This document shows positions 10,516 through 21,029 of a DNA stretch of 64,000 bases, in pieces. The notes below the pieces were generated by a model, which did no database searches, was not told where the DNA came from, and saw only the letters and a list, made by a program, of their open reading frames with translations. The position numbers and the translations under genes were made by a program. The DNA comes from Trypanosoma brucei gambiense DAL972. Lineage: Eukaryota; Euglenozoa; Kinetoplastea; Trypanosomatida; Trypanosomatidae. Where the stretch lies: NCBI RefSeq assembly GCF_000210295.1, contig NC_026743.1:3286001-3350000 (forward strand). The letters are read 5' to 3'. Numbering within the stretch: the stretch's first letter is position 1; each line of letters starts with the position of its first letter.

Positions 10516-11301
10516 TTAGCAAGCCAACCTCTTCCTCCGCGGGATGGGTAGTTGTTTGCCCCGCTGTCCACCCAACTCTTCCATGGATCGCTCCAACCCA
10601 AGGAACTGACCACTGCGCGAGACTTCCTCTGCGATGGGAACCATATTTGGTCTCCACGAACATGACGGACAGTATGCCGACCAAGCCACAATGTCAGGGT
10701 GCAAAGTACATTGCCCTGCCTCTACTTGCCCCGTACGACTGCGAATAGTTGACCTGTATGACCCGCCACAACCGCGGCAAGTCCACTCCGCATAAAATTT
10801 GCTTGTTACTGCTAACGTAGCCAAATTATCCCGCTTGCCGTTGTCCACGAGCTGCTCAGTTAATTCAGGAGCCGCTTGCGATACGGGCGGGCTTCCGTGC
10901 TGCTCCCCACGCACCTCTGACGGATATTTCTTCTTGCAGAAGTTACAGCCTGCGTGATATTTGGTTCGAACAGAAACGTTTTTACGATAACTGGAACCAC
11001 AAAAAGAGCACTTCCAGTAGATCCGTCGGTGGTCGTTCCAACGTATGTCCGACAGAGCGACATTCAGTTCCTCCTCCGTCCGTTTCACGTCGATGTCGGA
11101 GATTACAGCACTGTACCTGTTGGAAAAATTCAGTAAGCGATTCGAGTCTCGAGTAACCCAGTTGACGCCCTTCATTGGAAGCTTCCTTCCCACGCTGTAG
11201 CTGAGAAACATGGACCCATAGCGCATGTTCGGCCATACACTGGACCAACGGGACTTCTGTTTGAACTCCGCAGCTCGGAGAATAAAGTTACGGTTGAACA
11301 T
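10516..11301 (-). CDS. Two-copy treble-clef zinc-finger protein (DUF4379-like), probably mitochondrial
   Basis: A 261-residue protein from the first ATG; the open frame upstream of it has only a GTG. The N-terminus (MFNRNFILRAAEFKQKSR) is basic, aromatic and acid-free, typical of a trypanosome mitochondrial presequence. At about 95-125 the pattern W-x-C-x2-C-x-S-Y-(x)n-R-(x)n-C-x2-C matches the DUF4379/treble-clef zinc domain. A second, looser copy follows at about 170-215 (WTCRGCGGSY to YCPSCSW). Proteins with such repeated domains are found in organelle and RNA-related contexts; a role in mitochondrial RNA or ribosome biology is inference only. The tail is basic. Confidence 0.8.
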   Translation of the reverse strand: MFNRNFILRAAEFKQKSRWSSVWPNMRYGSMFLSYSVGRKLPMKGVNWVTRDSNRLLNFSNRYSAVISDIDVKRTEEELNVALSDIRWNDHRRIYWKCSFCGSSYRKNVSVRTKYHAGCNFCKKKYPSEVRGEQHGSPPVSQAAPELTEQLVDNGKRDNLATLAVTSKFYAEWTCRGCGGSYRSTIRSRTGQVEAGQCTLHPDIVAWSAYCPSCSWRPNMVPIAEEVSRSGQFLGLERSMEELGGQRGKQLPIPRRKRLAC

Positions 11302-12534
11302 TGCCGTACTTCTCCGTTGAAAGTGTGGCTCCCTACCGCAGACCTCCCTCTCCCCTACAACCTTACTTCCCTTCACTCCTCCGTCAAACGGCTACCACAC
11401 TAAAGATATTACGAACGGCCCCACTACGGATATATGTTGCTAAGAACGAAAAATACCCAAACGTATTCTGCAAGGTCAGTGGAGTCCCACCGTCAACCCT
11501 ACCTAGCGCTCTTGCCTCTCCGCGTCCGATGACGAAGAGTTGGACAACAGAGCCGCTAACTTAGGCACTATTTATCCTATTCGTTGCTCCGGTTTATTTT
11601 CAGTCGGAGGATAACGGCGCCTCCTTGTCCGTTGTGGTGAATAATGGTGGAAATGCAAGAAAAAAGAAAAACGCAGTTCACCCAACGGGTGTGCACATGC
11701 GTAAAAAAAAAAGCATAGGAATACATTTCAAGACGATGTTGCAAGCGATAAAATTACAGTAATAAAAAAAAGTGGGTGGGGTACCTACACAAACACTCAG
11801 TTACACACTCCCTGTCACTACAAGTTGGTGGAGGACCTTCGCTTGTGTACCCATCCACGTGCTAGTGAGTATTCGAAGGCACATGTTCTTGTTCAGGTTT
11901 TCCACACAACAAACATGGGAGTGGGCAATAAATATGTGACGCGGTCAAATAAGTGGCAGGGAGTAGATAGGGTTACACCTACTGGGGAAATGGAAGGTAT
12001 GTAGTGGTAACAAGGTACACGAGGAAATATGCTCCAAACAATAAAAGGTGAAGGAAACACTGTGAAGCAGACATCACACGATACAAACACAAAACGTGAG
12101 TAGCCCAAGACGTAGCATATATCATATACGTGTATTCATATATATATATATATAAACATATGCAACCTGTTTCAGGCAAAATTAACGCATCTGATTAAGT
12201 ACTTCTCCCACCGGATGTGAATACACTCCAGTAGCACCGATGAGGTTATGTGGCAACACACACATTCTTCCGTTTGACCCCGTATCGCACCCCTTGTAGC
12301 ATGTACTCCGTCGGCGTTGCTACCGCTGCTACTCTCCCTTTACCTGCTCATAACGGCTGGATGTGATTGACGACGGTTAGGGACCGGGTAGACAGAAATG
12401 TGCGCCAACCTGACACTACCTTAATTGTAAGACCCCTCCTTGCCACACCACAGGAAAAGCCAGTGGACACGAGACTGGATGGAGCCGAAAGAAATATTCC
12501 GTTTGTGTTGTTTCACCGATGGCACCACTTTGGC
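11302..12534. other. Spacer with AT microsatellite
   Basis: 1.2 kb between the zinc-finger gene start and the DnaJ gene stop, mostly the presumed DnaJ 3' UTR. It holds a TA run at about 12138-12154 and poly(A) stretches at about 11703-11713. No gene is supported. Confidence 0.65.
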
Positions 12535-13257
12535 TCATGCAACAAGTGAGTTGTTCATGAGCGGCTTCGGTGGAGGTGGTTTCCTGGGCTCTTTTGGCAT
12601 CGGTGCCCGTCGCACCGCCTCGTGCCGCGGAGGGAAAAGCATGAAGAGAACAATACGCAGCGTCACGAACAGGGCAGACCACATGAGGATAACCCGAAAC
12701 CATGCCTGGAAGAATTCTTCATTTCCTGCGAATGCTCTGCGGCGTGGATCCTTGGATGTAGCCTCTTCAGCCCCGTCGTCATCACCAAATGGATCTTTCC
12801 TCACTTTGCCAGTATGCATTTCCTCGTAGAACTCGTCGTAACTAATTCTGCTCTTATGTTGCCGCGTGGTAAAGCGGAAGTTGCTGTAGCGGTTGGCGTT
12901 GGTCGTGCCTCCTGCACCGTCAGTACCACCATTCGAATCCTTGGGTATCCATATCCCGCTCTTTACCTGTTCATACGCCATTTGGATTTCCTGAAACTTT
13001 TCATGGGAACCACCCGGTGCGTCAGGGTGATGTTTTCTGGCAAGCACGCGATACGCCTTCTTAATGTCCTCCTTAGAAGCTCCTTGCTTAACGCCAAGCA
13101 CAGTATATGGATTTTTCACTTCACTGGCGAGGCGGAGCTGAACGAATAGCGGAGCTGCGCCCATCGCACCGGCTGCCATCCGCCTTGAGGAAGTTGGCGT
13201 CAACAGCCTGCGGCAGGTCCTACCACCTACAAGCAAACAGCACTGACTACGCCACAT
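12535..13257 (-). CDS. DnaJ (J-domain) protein with C-terminal membrane segment, mitochondrial type
   Basis: A 240-residue protein from the first ATG; an upstream GTG extends the frame. The N-terminus is rich in Arg, Cys and Ser without acids ([19 protein letters not shown]), as in a mitochondrial presequence. The J domain spans about 49-110: NPYTVLGV, then the helix [15 protein letters not shown] and the invariant HPD at 77-79. It has no G/F or zinc domain, so it is a type III J protein. After a Gly/Asn-rich linker, a hydrophobic stretch of about 20 residues near 190-210 is flanked by Arg, then a proline-rich basic tail. Probably an Hsp70 co-chaperone anchored in a mitochondrial membrane. 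Confidence 0.87.
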   Translation of the reverse strand: MWRSQCCLLVGGRTCRRLLTPTSSRRMAAGAMGAAPLFVQLRLASEVKNPYTVLGVKQGASKEDIKKAYRVLARKHHPDAPGGSHEKFQEIQMAYEQVKSGIWIPKDSNGGTDGAGGTTNANRYSNFRFTTRQHKSRISYDEFYEEMHTGKVRKDPFGDDDGAEEATSKDPRRRAFAGNEEFFQAWFRVILMWSALFVTLRIVLFMLFPPRHEAVRRAPMPKEPRKPPPPKPLMNNSLVA

Positions 13258-14759
13258 TTTACAGGCCCAGGAATAAACAAGTGGGTCGCGCAGGCTCCCT
13301 CCTCCTTGTTGCACTGTGTGCTTCTCTCACTTGCTCCTTTAAAGGGGGAAAACTATCGTTCGCTGATACTGTGTTGCAGCCGCCACCGTGTTGCAGACTT
13401 ATCTGGTATTAGTGTGTGATCGTTAAATCTTTTCTTAGATGTGTTTTGAATAAACCTTATGGAGGTCACCTGCCTTCTGCTCCCCTTTTATTTTGTTAAC
13501 CTGCTCCTAACACCACTTTGTCCGCCAACTTTCTGGCAAACCTTCTCTTAACAATTATCCTCGTCGATGGTAACCTGTTACTGCGAGGCACTTACACGGA
13601 GGGATTGCTGTAACAGGCAGAGTACAAACCGCACGTGCAACGCAGTCGGAGCCACAACTGGTCTCAAGTGGTCTCTCCGAGTTCTCACTTCCTACGACGT
13701 AATATTTTGGAAAGAAGCAATAACAAGAATGAAAGTAATATAAGGGGAAAAAGAAGTCATGTTCGCTTATCTCACTTCCTTCTACCACTCACACGCAGCT
13801 ACTGTTGTTGATTCACGTTTATATGTTAGTTTATCCACCTCTAAACGGCAGAGAAGACCGAAAGCAATGCGCAAACTCTGCATCATACCCACACCCTCAC
13901 CACACTCACGTATTTTCCATATTGATGGATCCTTTGAGTGGAGGAGGAGAATGCAGCAGCAAGGAGGGAAGAAGGACATAGTATACATATTAGCGGAACC
14001 GCACGTGACCGGATTGTTTTCCGGCACGCACAACCATATTCCAGCAGTAAGCCAAGCTAAAGCGTACGTAACGGGGGTTCGAGGCCTCTGGGAAAGAAAA
14101 GTAAAAAAAAAAAAAAGAGGAAACAAAAAAAGTGGACCGGAACGGAATAAAAAGAGAAGAGGAATGAAAACGGCCCCCCCAGTAGAAAAATATGGACAAC
14201 GATCACGATATGTGTTGCTTTAAACTCCCGTACTTACCCTCTTCGAATGTTACGCACCAAATGTATCTTTTATTGATTTACCCCACCTTATATTGTACCG
14301 CACATAACGCGAAGGTCGCAACCCTGCCACCACCACCTCCCTCCATCCCCAACGACGTGACGAGTAATGTTTCAGAGCAATCCCTTCAATGAGTTGCTCT
14401 TTACACCATTGTTGGCACTGTTACTACTTTTACCGGCACATACTCACATTACTATGCGAGGTCGGGGGATAAAATAACACAAACCAGTCAACAGTGGGGG
14501 TGACGGTCCGCTCTCACCACCACTTCCTTGGTATGCACGATGACAGACAGGCAAAATGGTGTAAACAAATCGCTCGAGAATGGGGTGTGCGTTTGTAACG
14601 GTAAAAAGTGTATTGGAGGGGGCATCGGAGGGAAGGAAACAGGAGATAAGAAAAAAAGACGGCGTTGAAGCAAAAAGATGTGGGGAAAGACAAATTAAGC
14701 CCACTCGCAGGTACCCGATGAACCCCCCCCCTTCCATGTCTATGGGCACATCTTATACA
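13258..14759. other. Spacer without a supported gene (1.5 kb)
   Basis: Presumed DnaJ 5' UTR and 3' UTR of the FAM221-like gene. An A-rich run at about 14102-14117 is a polypyrimidine tract on the coding strand. The frames in it (for example 13782-14126 minus, 13759-14223 plus) show no domain and appear random. Confidence 0.65.
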
Positions 14760-15788
14760 TCAAACACGTGCTTTGCCACAGTTTGAACAAAACTTGCTTT
14801 GAGGAGAACGAAATATAGCTGCGCAACTGCCGCAGTGTGGTGGCAGCGGCTGAACGGGGGTGGGTGCCGAAGCTCGAATGCTCGGCAGCAGCCCTTGCTG
14901 TGGTGAATTATTGTGCGAAATCGCACCTCTAGATGATCCGATGCGGGGGGTACATTGGCCTTGCTTTCTGTCACACGTGGGGCCACTCAACACCATCTCC
15001 CGCACGGACCATTCAACGTTGCCGAGGGGAAAGAACTCCTCCCGAACCGGTAGTCCACGCTTGATGCGGTCCCCCTCCAACTCAAACACCGTCTCGTGAG
15101 CCTCACCATTGCAATCGCAAACTACACACAGGAAATGGCTTTCGAACATTCCGCAATAACAGTCCTTGCAACGCCGGTTTTGAGGGTCATGCCTCAAATG
15201 ACCGTGGCCACATCGGCACTTTGCAGACCACTGCGATGGGTTCCAGCCGGACCTGCGCGTCAGCCACCCCTCACCTATCTCCTCCGGCTCATTTGGCATA
15301 TAAACATAATGAGGGCAAACACACGAACCACATTTAGGGGCCACCAGCCGACCACGTGACTGTCGTGGCTCTTCGTGTTCATCTAGTGTATGACCGCAGA
15401 AACACCGATGCTTACCACCAATACGAGCACAGAAATCGGTATTGGCACCGGAGAGCTTGGGTTTCTCACATCTCCATAGCACGTACACTCCCGTCGTCAA
15501 AGCTTTCTTTGCCGCATCGTTCTCCAACCTTAACATTTTCTGAGACTGAGCGGACGGACCAAAGCACTGGATGCCCTGAAGCACCTGCTTTTCAGATGTC
15601 GCGTGCTTCTGGAAGTTCTCTTGTATTATGTTCTTGGCTCGACTTGCGAGATCACGGATTTGCTCGTGTACTTCATCGCTGTTGGCCACCTCTCCGTACC
15701 GAGGGGTGTTCGTCATTTGGAGGGACCCCCGCGGGTCCGTTACCTTCCCACAACCACTAGGGTTACCCGCATTAGACAAAAGACTCAT
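14760..15788 (-). CDS. FAM221-family Cys/His-rich protein
   Basis: A 342-residue protein; the start at 15788 is the first ATG (a GTG lies four codons earlier). Residues about 100-225 hold a dense Cys/His region. It includes FCGHTLDEHEE, then CGSCVCPHYVYMPN, then WSAKCRCGHGHLRHDP followed by CKDCYC and CVVCDC. The repeated CGH...H elements and the YMPNEPEEIGEGWL segment match the FAM221A/B family. A separate C-terminal zinc ribbon (CGSCAAIFRSPQSKFCSNC) follows a Ser/Pro-rich linker. FAM221 proteins have no settled molecular function; relatives occur in ciliated lineages. The N-terminal helix is charged. The extra zinc ribbon could mediate protein contacts. Confidence 0.75.
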   Translation of the reverse strand: MSLLSNAGNPSGCGKVTDPRGSLQMTNTPRYGEVANSDEVHEQIRDLASRAKNIIQENFQKHATSEKQVLQGIQCFGPSAQSQKMLRLENDAAKKALTTGVYVLWRCEKPKLSGANTDFCARIGGKHRCFCGHTLDEHEEPRQSRGRLVAPKCGSCVCPHYVYMPNEPEEIGEGWLTRRSGWNPSQWSAKCRCGHGHLRHDPQNRRCKDCYCGMFESHFLCVVCDCNGEAHETVFELEGDRIKRGLPVREEFFPLGNVEWSVREMVLSGPTCDRKQGQCTPRIGSSRGAISHNNSPQQGLLPSIRASAPTPVQPLPPHCGSCAAIFRSPQSKFCSNCGKARV

Positions 15789-16344
15789 CAGCAGCCGCAC
15801 GAATTATCTCCAGGTTGAAGGATAGAGTGAACAGAATATGTACGTCCGTGCAAGCACGAAGGATACTGAAAACGATGCACTCGGTTCTGATGTTGCACCT
15901 CTGGTAAGCCAGAGAACCTTCAAATAAACAAATAGAAAGAAAGAAGTAAATTTGCTACAAATTCAACTAGAATAACGTCGCCGTTCGGCTACACCACACC
16001 GCGGAACCCTCATATACGGTAAAGTTCCCTCCTGCGAGGGAAGAAGAAAGCCCGATATTTCGTTTCGCACACTCACATGAGGGGCGCCTTTAACATGCTT
16101 CTTTTTTCTTGAGGACGGGGAGCCGCTCCCCTACCTCCACCGGGAAAATAATAACAACAGTTAATCAATTACCGTATACCAAGATATTCGATAAGCCGCG
16201 ATTTTCTCCAACTGTGGAACTACCAAAAAAGAAAAAAAAACACTGTTGCTGGAGAAACCCCCTAAGGTCACAACCAACGCCTGGATTAGTCCATATAATT
16301 TCTTAGCACAAGGAGTGTCACGCCAAAAACAAAGACCGCTGGGA
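15789..16344. other. Spacer
   Basis: About 550 bases, AT-rich, with an A-rich run near 16225-16240. Presumed FAM221 5' UTR and ATP12 3' UTR; nothing else is seen. Confidence 0.7.
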
Positions 16345-17487
16345 TCACATAACCTCTTCTAGAAACGCAGACCGGGGCACCTCAAAACATTTAGAGAGGG
16401 GCACATCTTTCATTAGCTTCCACGTCACTGCTGCTGCACACAGTTTCGTCACCACATCCGCGTCACGGATGTCGTGATAGCCCTCGATAATCCCTTCGGT
16501 GCGTGTGTTATGTCTTTCCTCTGCTCGGTTTATCGATAATGCCGTCGGAAGATCGACGATACTGTTAAACACTGCAAGGGGCAAAATGAGGCTACTGGTA
16601 AACTGCGCCGCTACACATAGTGCGACTACCTGGTACGGGTTCATAGACATCGCTAGAAGTGCGTCACGAACCTTGAAGGTTGCTCTCGGGGGAATTAGAG
16701 GGTGCCCAATGCCCACAATACGTGGCACACTCACCTCGAACGCGTGTGAAAACCACTCCGTAACGGGGTTGATGATACGGTCCTGTTCTTCCACTATAGG
16801 GGGCGATCGAAAGTACATGTTGTCATTCTGATAGAAGGACATTAAGTAGTCGATGCGAGGTGTGATCATTTGCGGTGCGACAGTCAGAGCTCCGCTGCAC
16901 ATGTCACTCAAAGGCATCAAAAGTTTGTTCAGATAATCCTTTTGTTCTGAAAACTCACGGGCGCATGCATACGCCATGGCCTCGCTGGGAATCGCCAAAA
17001 CCCCCCTGGACTCAAATGCCTTTACCTTACGGCCATCCACGAGCACAGTGTACCAACCTTCATGCTCCTCGTCAAGTTTCCGCACATCAACGTCCTTCCA
17101 AAAAACGCGAACTGCGGCGCGGGATGACTCACGAAGGGAGATGTCCATTTGATAAAGCGAATCCTCCTCTAGCACTCGACTTTCCTCCTTCTCCTGTTTA
17201 TCCAGTTGTTGGAACAGCTTCTCCAGCTCTTCTGGCTCCATTTTAGACCACTCCTCCACCTTGCGCTCTAGTTCAGCTGTAGACAACTCAGCGTGCGCAC
17301 CAGGGTCACGGGGAATGCTCTCAAGAATGGCAGAAGTGTCAATGCCCGCGCTGATGCGCCGCTTTGGTTTCTTCGGCGCTACATGAAGTCCGCAGCCGTC
17401 ATGTGCGGAAGAACAGAGACGTTGGGGACCGCCGGATAGGCACCAGTGTGCTGCAAGAAAGGTACGAGGCCGTAAAAACTTTCGCAT
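16345..17487 (-). CDS. ATP12: ATP12-family F1-ATPase assembly chaperone
   Basis: A 380-residue protein from the first ATG. The N-terminus is basic with a mitochondrial presequence character (MRKFLRPRTFLAAHWCL). Residues about 125-200 carry the ATP12 N-domain pattern: VRVFWKDVDVRKL, WYTVLVDGRKVKAFESRGVLAIPS, then AYACAREFSEQKDYLNKLLMPLSDM. This corresponds to the family's LDGR, LPS, EW..Q and MPLT elements. A helical C-terminal domain follows. Family role: binds the F1 alpha subunit in the matrix during F1 assembly. A charged helix at about 65-110 is an insertion before the core domain. Human ATPAF2 is 289 residues, so this copy is longer. Confidence 0.85.
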   Translation of the reverse strand: MRKFLRPRTFLAAHWCLSGGPQRLCSSAHDGCGLHVAPKKPKRRISAGIDTSAILESIPRDPGAHAELSTAELERKVEEWSKMEPEELEKLFQQLDKQEKEESRVLEEDSLYQMDISLRESSRAAVRVFWKDVDVRKLDEEHEGWYTVLVDGRKVKAFESRGVLAIPSEAMAYACAREFSEQKDYLNKLLMPLSDMCSGALTVAPQMITPRIDYLMSFYQNDNMYFRSPPIVEEQDRIINPVTEWFSHAFEVSVPRIVGIGHPLIPPRATFKVRDALLAMSMNPYQVVALCVAAQFTSSLILPLAVFNSIVDLPTALSINRAEERHNTRTEGIIEGYHDIRDADVVTKLCAAAVTWKLMKDVPLSKCFEVPRSAFLEEVM

Positions 17488-18104
17488 GACAAGCACTACC
17501 TCCTCCTTTTCGAAATGCTAACTGTGTACCCACCAGTAACAACAGGCAGCTGAAAATGCTGTACTGCAACTCGTTAAGTGGACTGGGGCCCTTTCCTCCT
17601 AAGCATGGAAGAAGCACGTTTATAGTCACAAAAGAGTCAGATTCACAATTATAATTAGGTTGGTTCCAGGGAGAGAGAGAGACAAGGCATATGCCAAAAC
17701 AGAACTCAGCTTTGTTGCACGTGACTACAATATTGTTATAATTATTTTTTTTCGTCCTGCCCCGACGGTTTAACGATGCCGGACAGCCGCCCCGCGTAAG
17801 CCGGTAGGAATAACAGAAGGAGGTGGGGTGCCGCCCCGAAGAAAGGAACGCAAATTTGAGAAATATTTCATATGTACAAACGGAGAAGGACAGCCACATA
17901 ACAGGCACAGACACAGCCGCATAATTGGCAGCAAATATTGTCGTGCTGTCATCGCACAGCAGTAATATGTTCCCCTCATGTTACTTTCACCCCTCCTCTT
18001 TCTCTCTCCTCCATCCCAGATAGACACCGAGAGTCAGTTTCGGGAAGGAAGTTCGTTTTTCTCCTTCCAACTGATGGGACATACCCCCCTCGGTTTTGGT
18101 GGAA
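17488..18104. other. Spacer
   Basis: About 600 bases between the ATP12 start and the GPI8 stop. A 171-codon open frame overlaps it on the minus strand (17399-17914) but has biased, UTR-like composition and overlaps the 5' end of ATP12. Judged non-coding. Confidence 0.65.
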
Positions 18105-19064
18105 CTAGAACAAATCGTAACGTAACTCTACTGGGATCTTATCCCGATCCTGCTCACAGAAAAATTCGTCCATTTTCCACTCACGGATTGCGTTTGGACG
18201 GTTCACGGCATCGAAGTGCGCGGGTTCAGAGAGTGGTTGGGGCAAACTCAGTCTCTCTGGACCGTAATTGAAGTCATAAAATGATTTCTGGAGCAGCGTT
18301 ACTTCCCCGTTTTCTGGCCGACATTTCGAGTCCTTGAGCACCTCAAGGAACTCAAACGTCCAGCGCGTGATGACAGTGAAGCCTGATGGAGGGTCAAGGT
18401 GGTGCGAGTAGCTATCCAAATGCGCTTCGGAAGAGGCGAGGCAAACGACATTTGGTGCTTTTATCTCAAGACACAAGGAAAGCGCACGGCATGTGTCAAC
18501 AAGGAAAACTAGTTTACGATATCGTCGCTGTTCCCACATCATCATGAGGGTGTCCGCAATGTCTGTTGAGCTCATGAACTCCGAGTCCTGAAACTTGAAG
18601 AATTTCTCAGCTGAGTGGCCAGCAGCGTAAATGATTATGTTCGAGTTCTCGTCGGTGTCGAGACGCCGTGAAGGAGGAGTATTCTCATCATATCGGCCCT
18701 GCAGGACGCCAAGGAACCGGCGAACACCGACATCGTAGCTCGCGTAGTCCACTCTAATATTGCAGCCGTATAGATTCGGTTGCTCCGCTTGGGCAGGTGC
18801 TCCGTAAATTGTCGCTGGGTTGGGTTTGCGGGGATCGCAGGCGTAGCTATCGCTAAGAAAGACAAGGATGTGGTCGTCATCCATCCCGTGTTTTCGACAC
18901 AAATGGTACATGGCCAGCGCATTCGTTGTATGACGGAGATTAAAGAAGTAACGGGAGGAGGACAGGATGACGGCCCAGGTGTTGGTTTTATTCATACCAT
19001 GAAAACCTTCCGCGGCCGGCGCTAAGAAGAGGTTGGCCACGAGCCACAGTAACATGGGCAACAT
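18105..19064 (-). CDS. GPI8: GPI transamidase catalytic subunit (C13 cysteine peptidase family)
   Basis: A 319-residue protein. The first ATG is at 19064; upstream in-frame sequence has only a TTG. Residues 1-19 form a signal peptide (MLPMLLWLVANLFLAPAAEG). The clan CD peptidase fold follows: SSSRYFFNLRHTTNAL with the conserved N/RH motif, DHILVFLSD, YAAGH with catalytic His at H150, KFFKFQDSEFM, and LVFLVDTC with catalytic Cys at C192. Family role: cleaves the C-terminal GPI signal and transfers protein to GPI in the ER lumen. In T. brucei this attaches VSG and procyclin. There is no C-terminal membrane helix, unlike human PIGK, as reported for trypanosome GPI8. The residue after the catalytic His is Ser, not the usual Gly. 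Confidence 0.95.
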   Translation of the reverse strand: MLPMLLWLVANLFLAPAAEGFHGMNKTNTWAVILSSSRYFFNLRHTTNALAMYHLCRKHGMDDDHILVFLSDSYACDPRKPNPATIYGAPAQAEQPNLYGCNIRVDYASYDVGVRRFLGVLQGRYDENTPPSRRLDTDENSNIIIYAAGHSAEKFFKFQDSEFMSSTDIADTLMMMWEQRRYRKLVFLVDTCRALSLCLEIKAPNVVCLASSEAHLDSYSHHLDPPSGFTVITRWTFEFLEVLKDSKCRPENGEVTLLQKSFYDFNYGPERLSLPQPLSEPAHFDAVNRPNAIREWKMDEFFCEQDRDKIPVELRYDLF

Positions 19065-19724
19065 CACCTTCCAGTTGCAAGAAAACGAATGCTGGAAATA
19101 AATATGCAAGCGCCTGATCCAACTAATCGGATACTATGTACTCAACCTAAGTGCCGTCGGTTTCTCCTTCCACGTCAGCACACTTCAGGTTAATGCAACC
19201 CTTTACCAACTCTTCCCTTGCCACTTGTTTGAAACCTCTGCGCCTATCCTCGTCCGTGCTGGTGCGAACCCAGTACTCGGCGATGGGGACTACAACTTAA
19301 ATTTCTTATTTAACTTAACTATCTAACACTTTTCTTCGTGTCACTGTGGCGGGAAAACGAGGATTTTCTTTTAAAAAAAAAGCGAACGAAGGTGAAGCAA
19401 GCGGTACCTACTGTTCGACGCTCAAAATGAAGCGGATCAAACACCGCAACCTCGGAACTGTTCCCATCGTACGGAACCCAACCAAACACAAACGGGTATG
19501 TATCTAAGGATCTTAGACTGCACATTTTGATGATATTGCCACCAATGCTGAGAAACGGGCACATGCCGACTCATTCCGGTCCCCCCCCCTCGCAAGTGGC
19601 TACGAGTGGGGCACATATCACTCACCCGCAACGAATGCTCCCACAAGGGAAAAGTGCGCGCGAATACACTGACGCCCCACCAAATTCTCCGTGTTTTCTT
19701 ACTGTTTTAAAGGGCTGACAGCTA
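19065..19724. other. Spacer
   Basis: 660 bases between the GPI8 start and the TTLL9 stop. A weak pyrimidine stretch followed by AG lies at about 19092-19100 on the coding strand, just before the GPI8 ATG. An A-rich run sits at 19371-19382. No gene is seen. Confidence 0.65.
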
Positions 19725-21029
19725 CTACGTCAGAAGGCGCTCACTGCTATCCATCTGCTGCAGCCGCGGTGGCATCCGCATATGGGTGATGGGTATTTCA
19801 TACTCGTTGGCGCAACCGAGAAACGAATGGGCCGTCGAACACCCTTTCCCGTCACTGCCTGCCGAAGACCCCATGGGGCCGTTCCGCCAAATCATATCAA
19901 ACCCACCGACACGCACCTCGTCGCCCGTTCTCCGTTTCTCGAGATCAACAACATTGAACATATCCTCAAGCAGGTTAAACTTCAGGTGGTAGTCGGCAGG
20001 CGTTTCGGCTGAGAGTGATGGCGAAGCATTCGTTTCTATAAGCCACGGATGCAAATCACTGTCAATCATGATATCGTAACCGTAAAGTTCAAAGCAGTGT
20101 TTGTCCTGGACAATTACCCTCTGCACAGCATTCAAGGAACGGAGAATCATATTCTGTATGTCGTCAAAAAGCTTCTGCGCCACCTGGACCCCACACGACG
20201 CTGTAATGTACTGCCTCAGGTTTCGAAGCCCATACTTGCACCCAGAGGACGGTGTATATTTCGGGTTCGTTTTCTGCACGGCAACATTTGTTACGTGAAT
20301 AAATGTGTTATCAATATCTTTGAGGGAAAACCGCTGGTGGCAGAAGCGAGCAAAACCCGTGCGATGCAACCACACTGTCAGAGGCGAGTAGGAGGTTACG
20401 AGAACGTACACACGCAGGTCATACTTCTTTCCACCGACCAAATGAGGGTTCTCAATATAACGCTGTGCTAGGTACGGTTCCACTTGCTCTGTGCCGTACG
20501 TGGAGCCACACTTTTCACCGTTAAGGCCGCCCTGTCGGGCCTTGTATTCCCTGCGCCACTCTGATATCTGAGATATTTTTGAGAAAAGGAATATGCCTTT
20601 TCCCTGTGCCTTCGCGGGGGGCTTCATAATCCAAACCGCATTGGGCTGACGCCGGAATTCCATCTCAAAAAGTCCGTAGTCCTGTGGAAGAGAAAAAGTT
20701 GTGGGAAAGAAATCGAACTCCGTTGCCTCCTCCGACCGGCCCTCACGCTCCAAGGTCTTGCGCATCCGCTTCAAATTCTTCACCATGAGATCCTTTCGCG
20801 TTAGTTCAAAGTGATTACGAAAATGATTAATCCGCTGTGCATCGTCCAAACGCACATGGTCATACGCTTCACGGATCCAGCACACGTCAGCCCAAAAGAG
20901 GTCCCAGGCAAGTTCACTATCCGTCTCCAGCCAACCACGACTGCGCATCACGTCAAGCACTGTATTGCGCAGAAATGTACGGAAGCGTATTGGACCTACC
21001 CTGCCCCGGCGCTCCCCTACCGCCGGCAT
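19725..21029 (-). CDS. TTLL9: Tubulin polyglutamylase, TTLL9-type
   Basis: A 434-residue protein starting at an ATG. The TTL family ATP-grasp core is clear. RNHFELTRKDLMVKNLKRM near 70-90 is close to TTLL9/TTLL1. It is followed by VWIMKPPAKAQGKGIFLF near 133-150, YIENPHLVGGKKYDLRVYVLV near 195-215, FIHVTNVAVQKTNP near 245-260 and YGYDIMIDSDLHPWLIETNASPSL near 315-340 (metal and ATP ligands D, E, N). The C-terminal 80 residues are variable. Family role: adds glutamate chains to tubulin tails, in axonemes for TTLL9. Trypanosome microtubules are heavily polyglutamylated. TTLL1 is the closest alternative assignment. Confidence 0.88.
   Translation of the reverse strand: MPAVGERRGRVGPIRFRTFLRNTVLDVMRSRGWLETDSELAWDLFWADVCWIREAYDHVRLDDAQRINHFRNHFELTRKDLMVKNLKRMRKTLEREGRSEEATEFDFFPTTFSLPQDYGLFEMEFRRQPNAVWIMKPPAKAQGKGIFLFSKISQISEWRREYKARQGGLNGEKCGSTYGTEQVEPYLAQRYIENPHLVGGKKYDLRVYVLVTSYSPLTVWLHRTGFARFCHQRFSLKDIDNTFIHVTNVAVQKTNPKYTPSSGCKYGLRNLRQYITASCGVQVAQKLFDDIQNMILRSLNAVQRVIVQDKHCFELYGYDIMIDSDLHPWLIETNASPSLSAETPADYHLKFNLLEDMFNVVDLEKRRTGDEVRVGGFDMIWRNGPMGSSAGSDGKGCSTAHSFLGCANEYEIPITHMRMPPRLQQMDSSERLLT

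Noticed and set aside
14060..14100. tRNA-like B box (GGTTCGAGGCC) on the plus strand
   Set aside because: A T-arm can be drawn, but no matching acceptor stem, D-arm or A box lies at the right distance upstream.
17399..17914. 171-codon minus-strand frame upstream of ATP12
   Set aside because: Overlaps the ATP12 5' end in another frame, has low-complexity composition and no motif.
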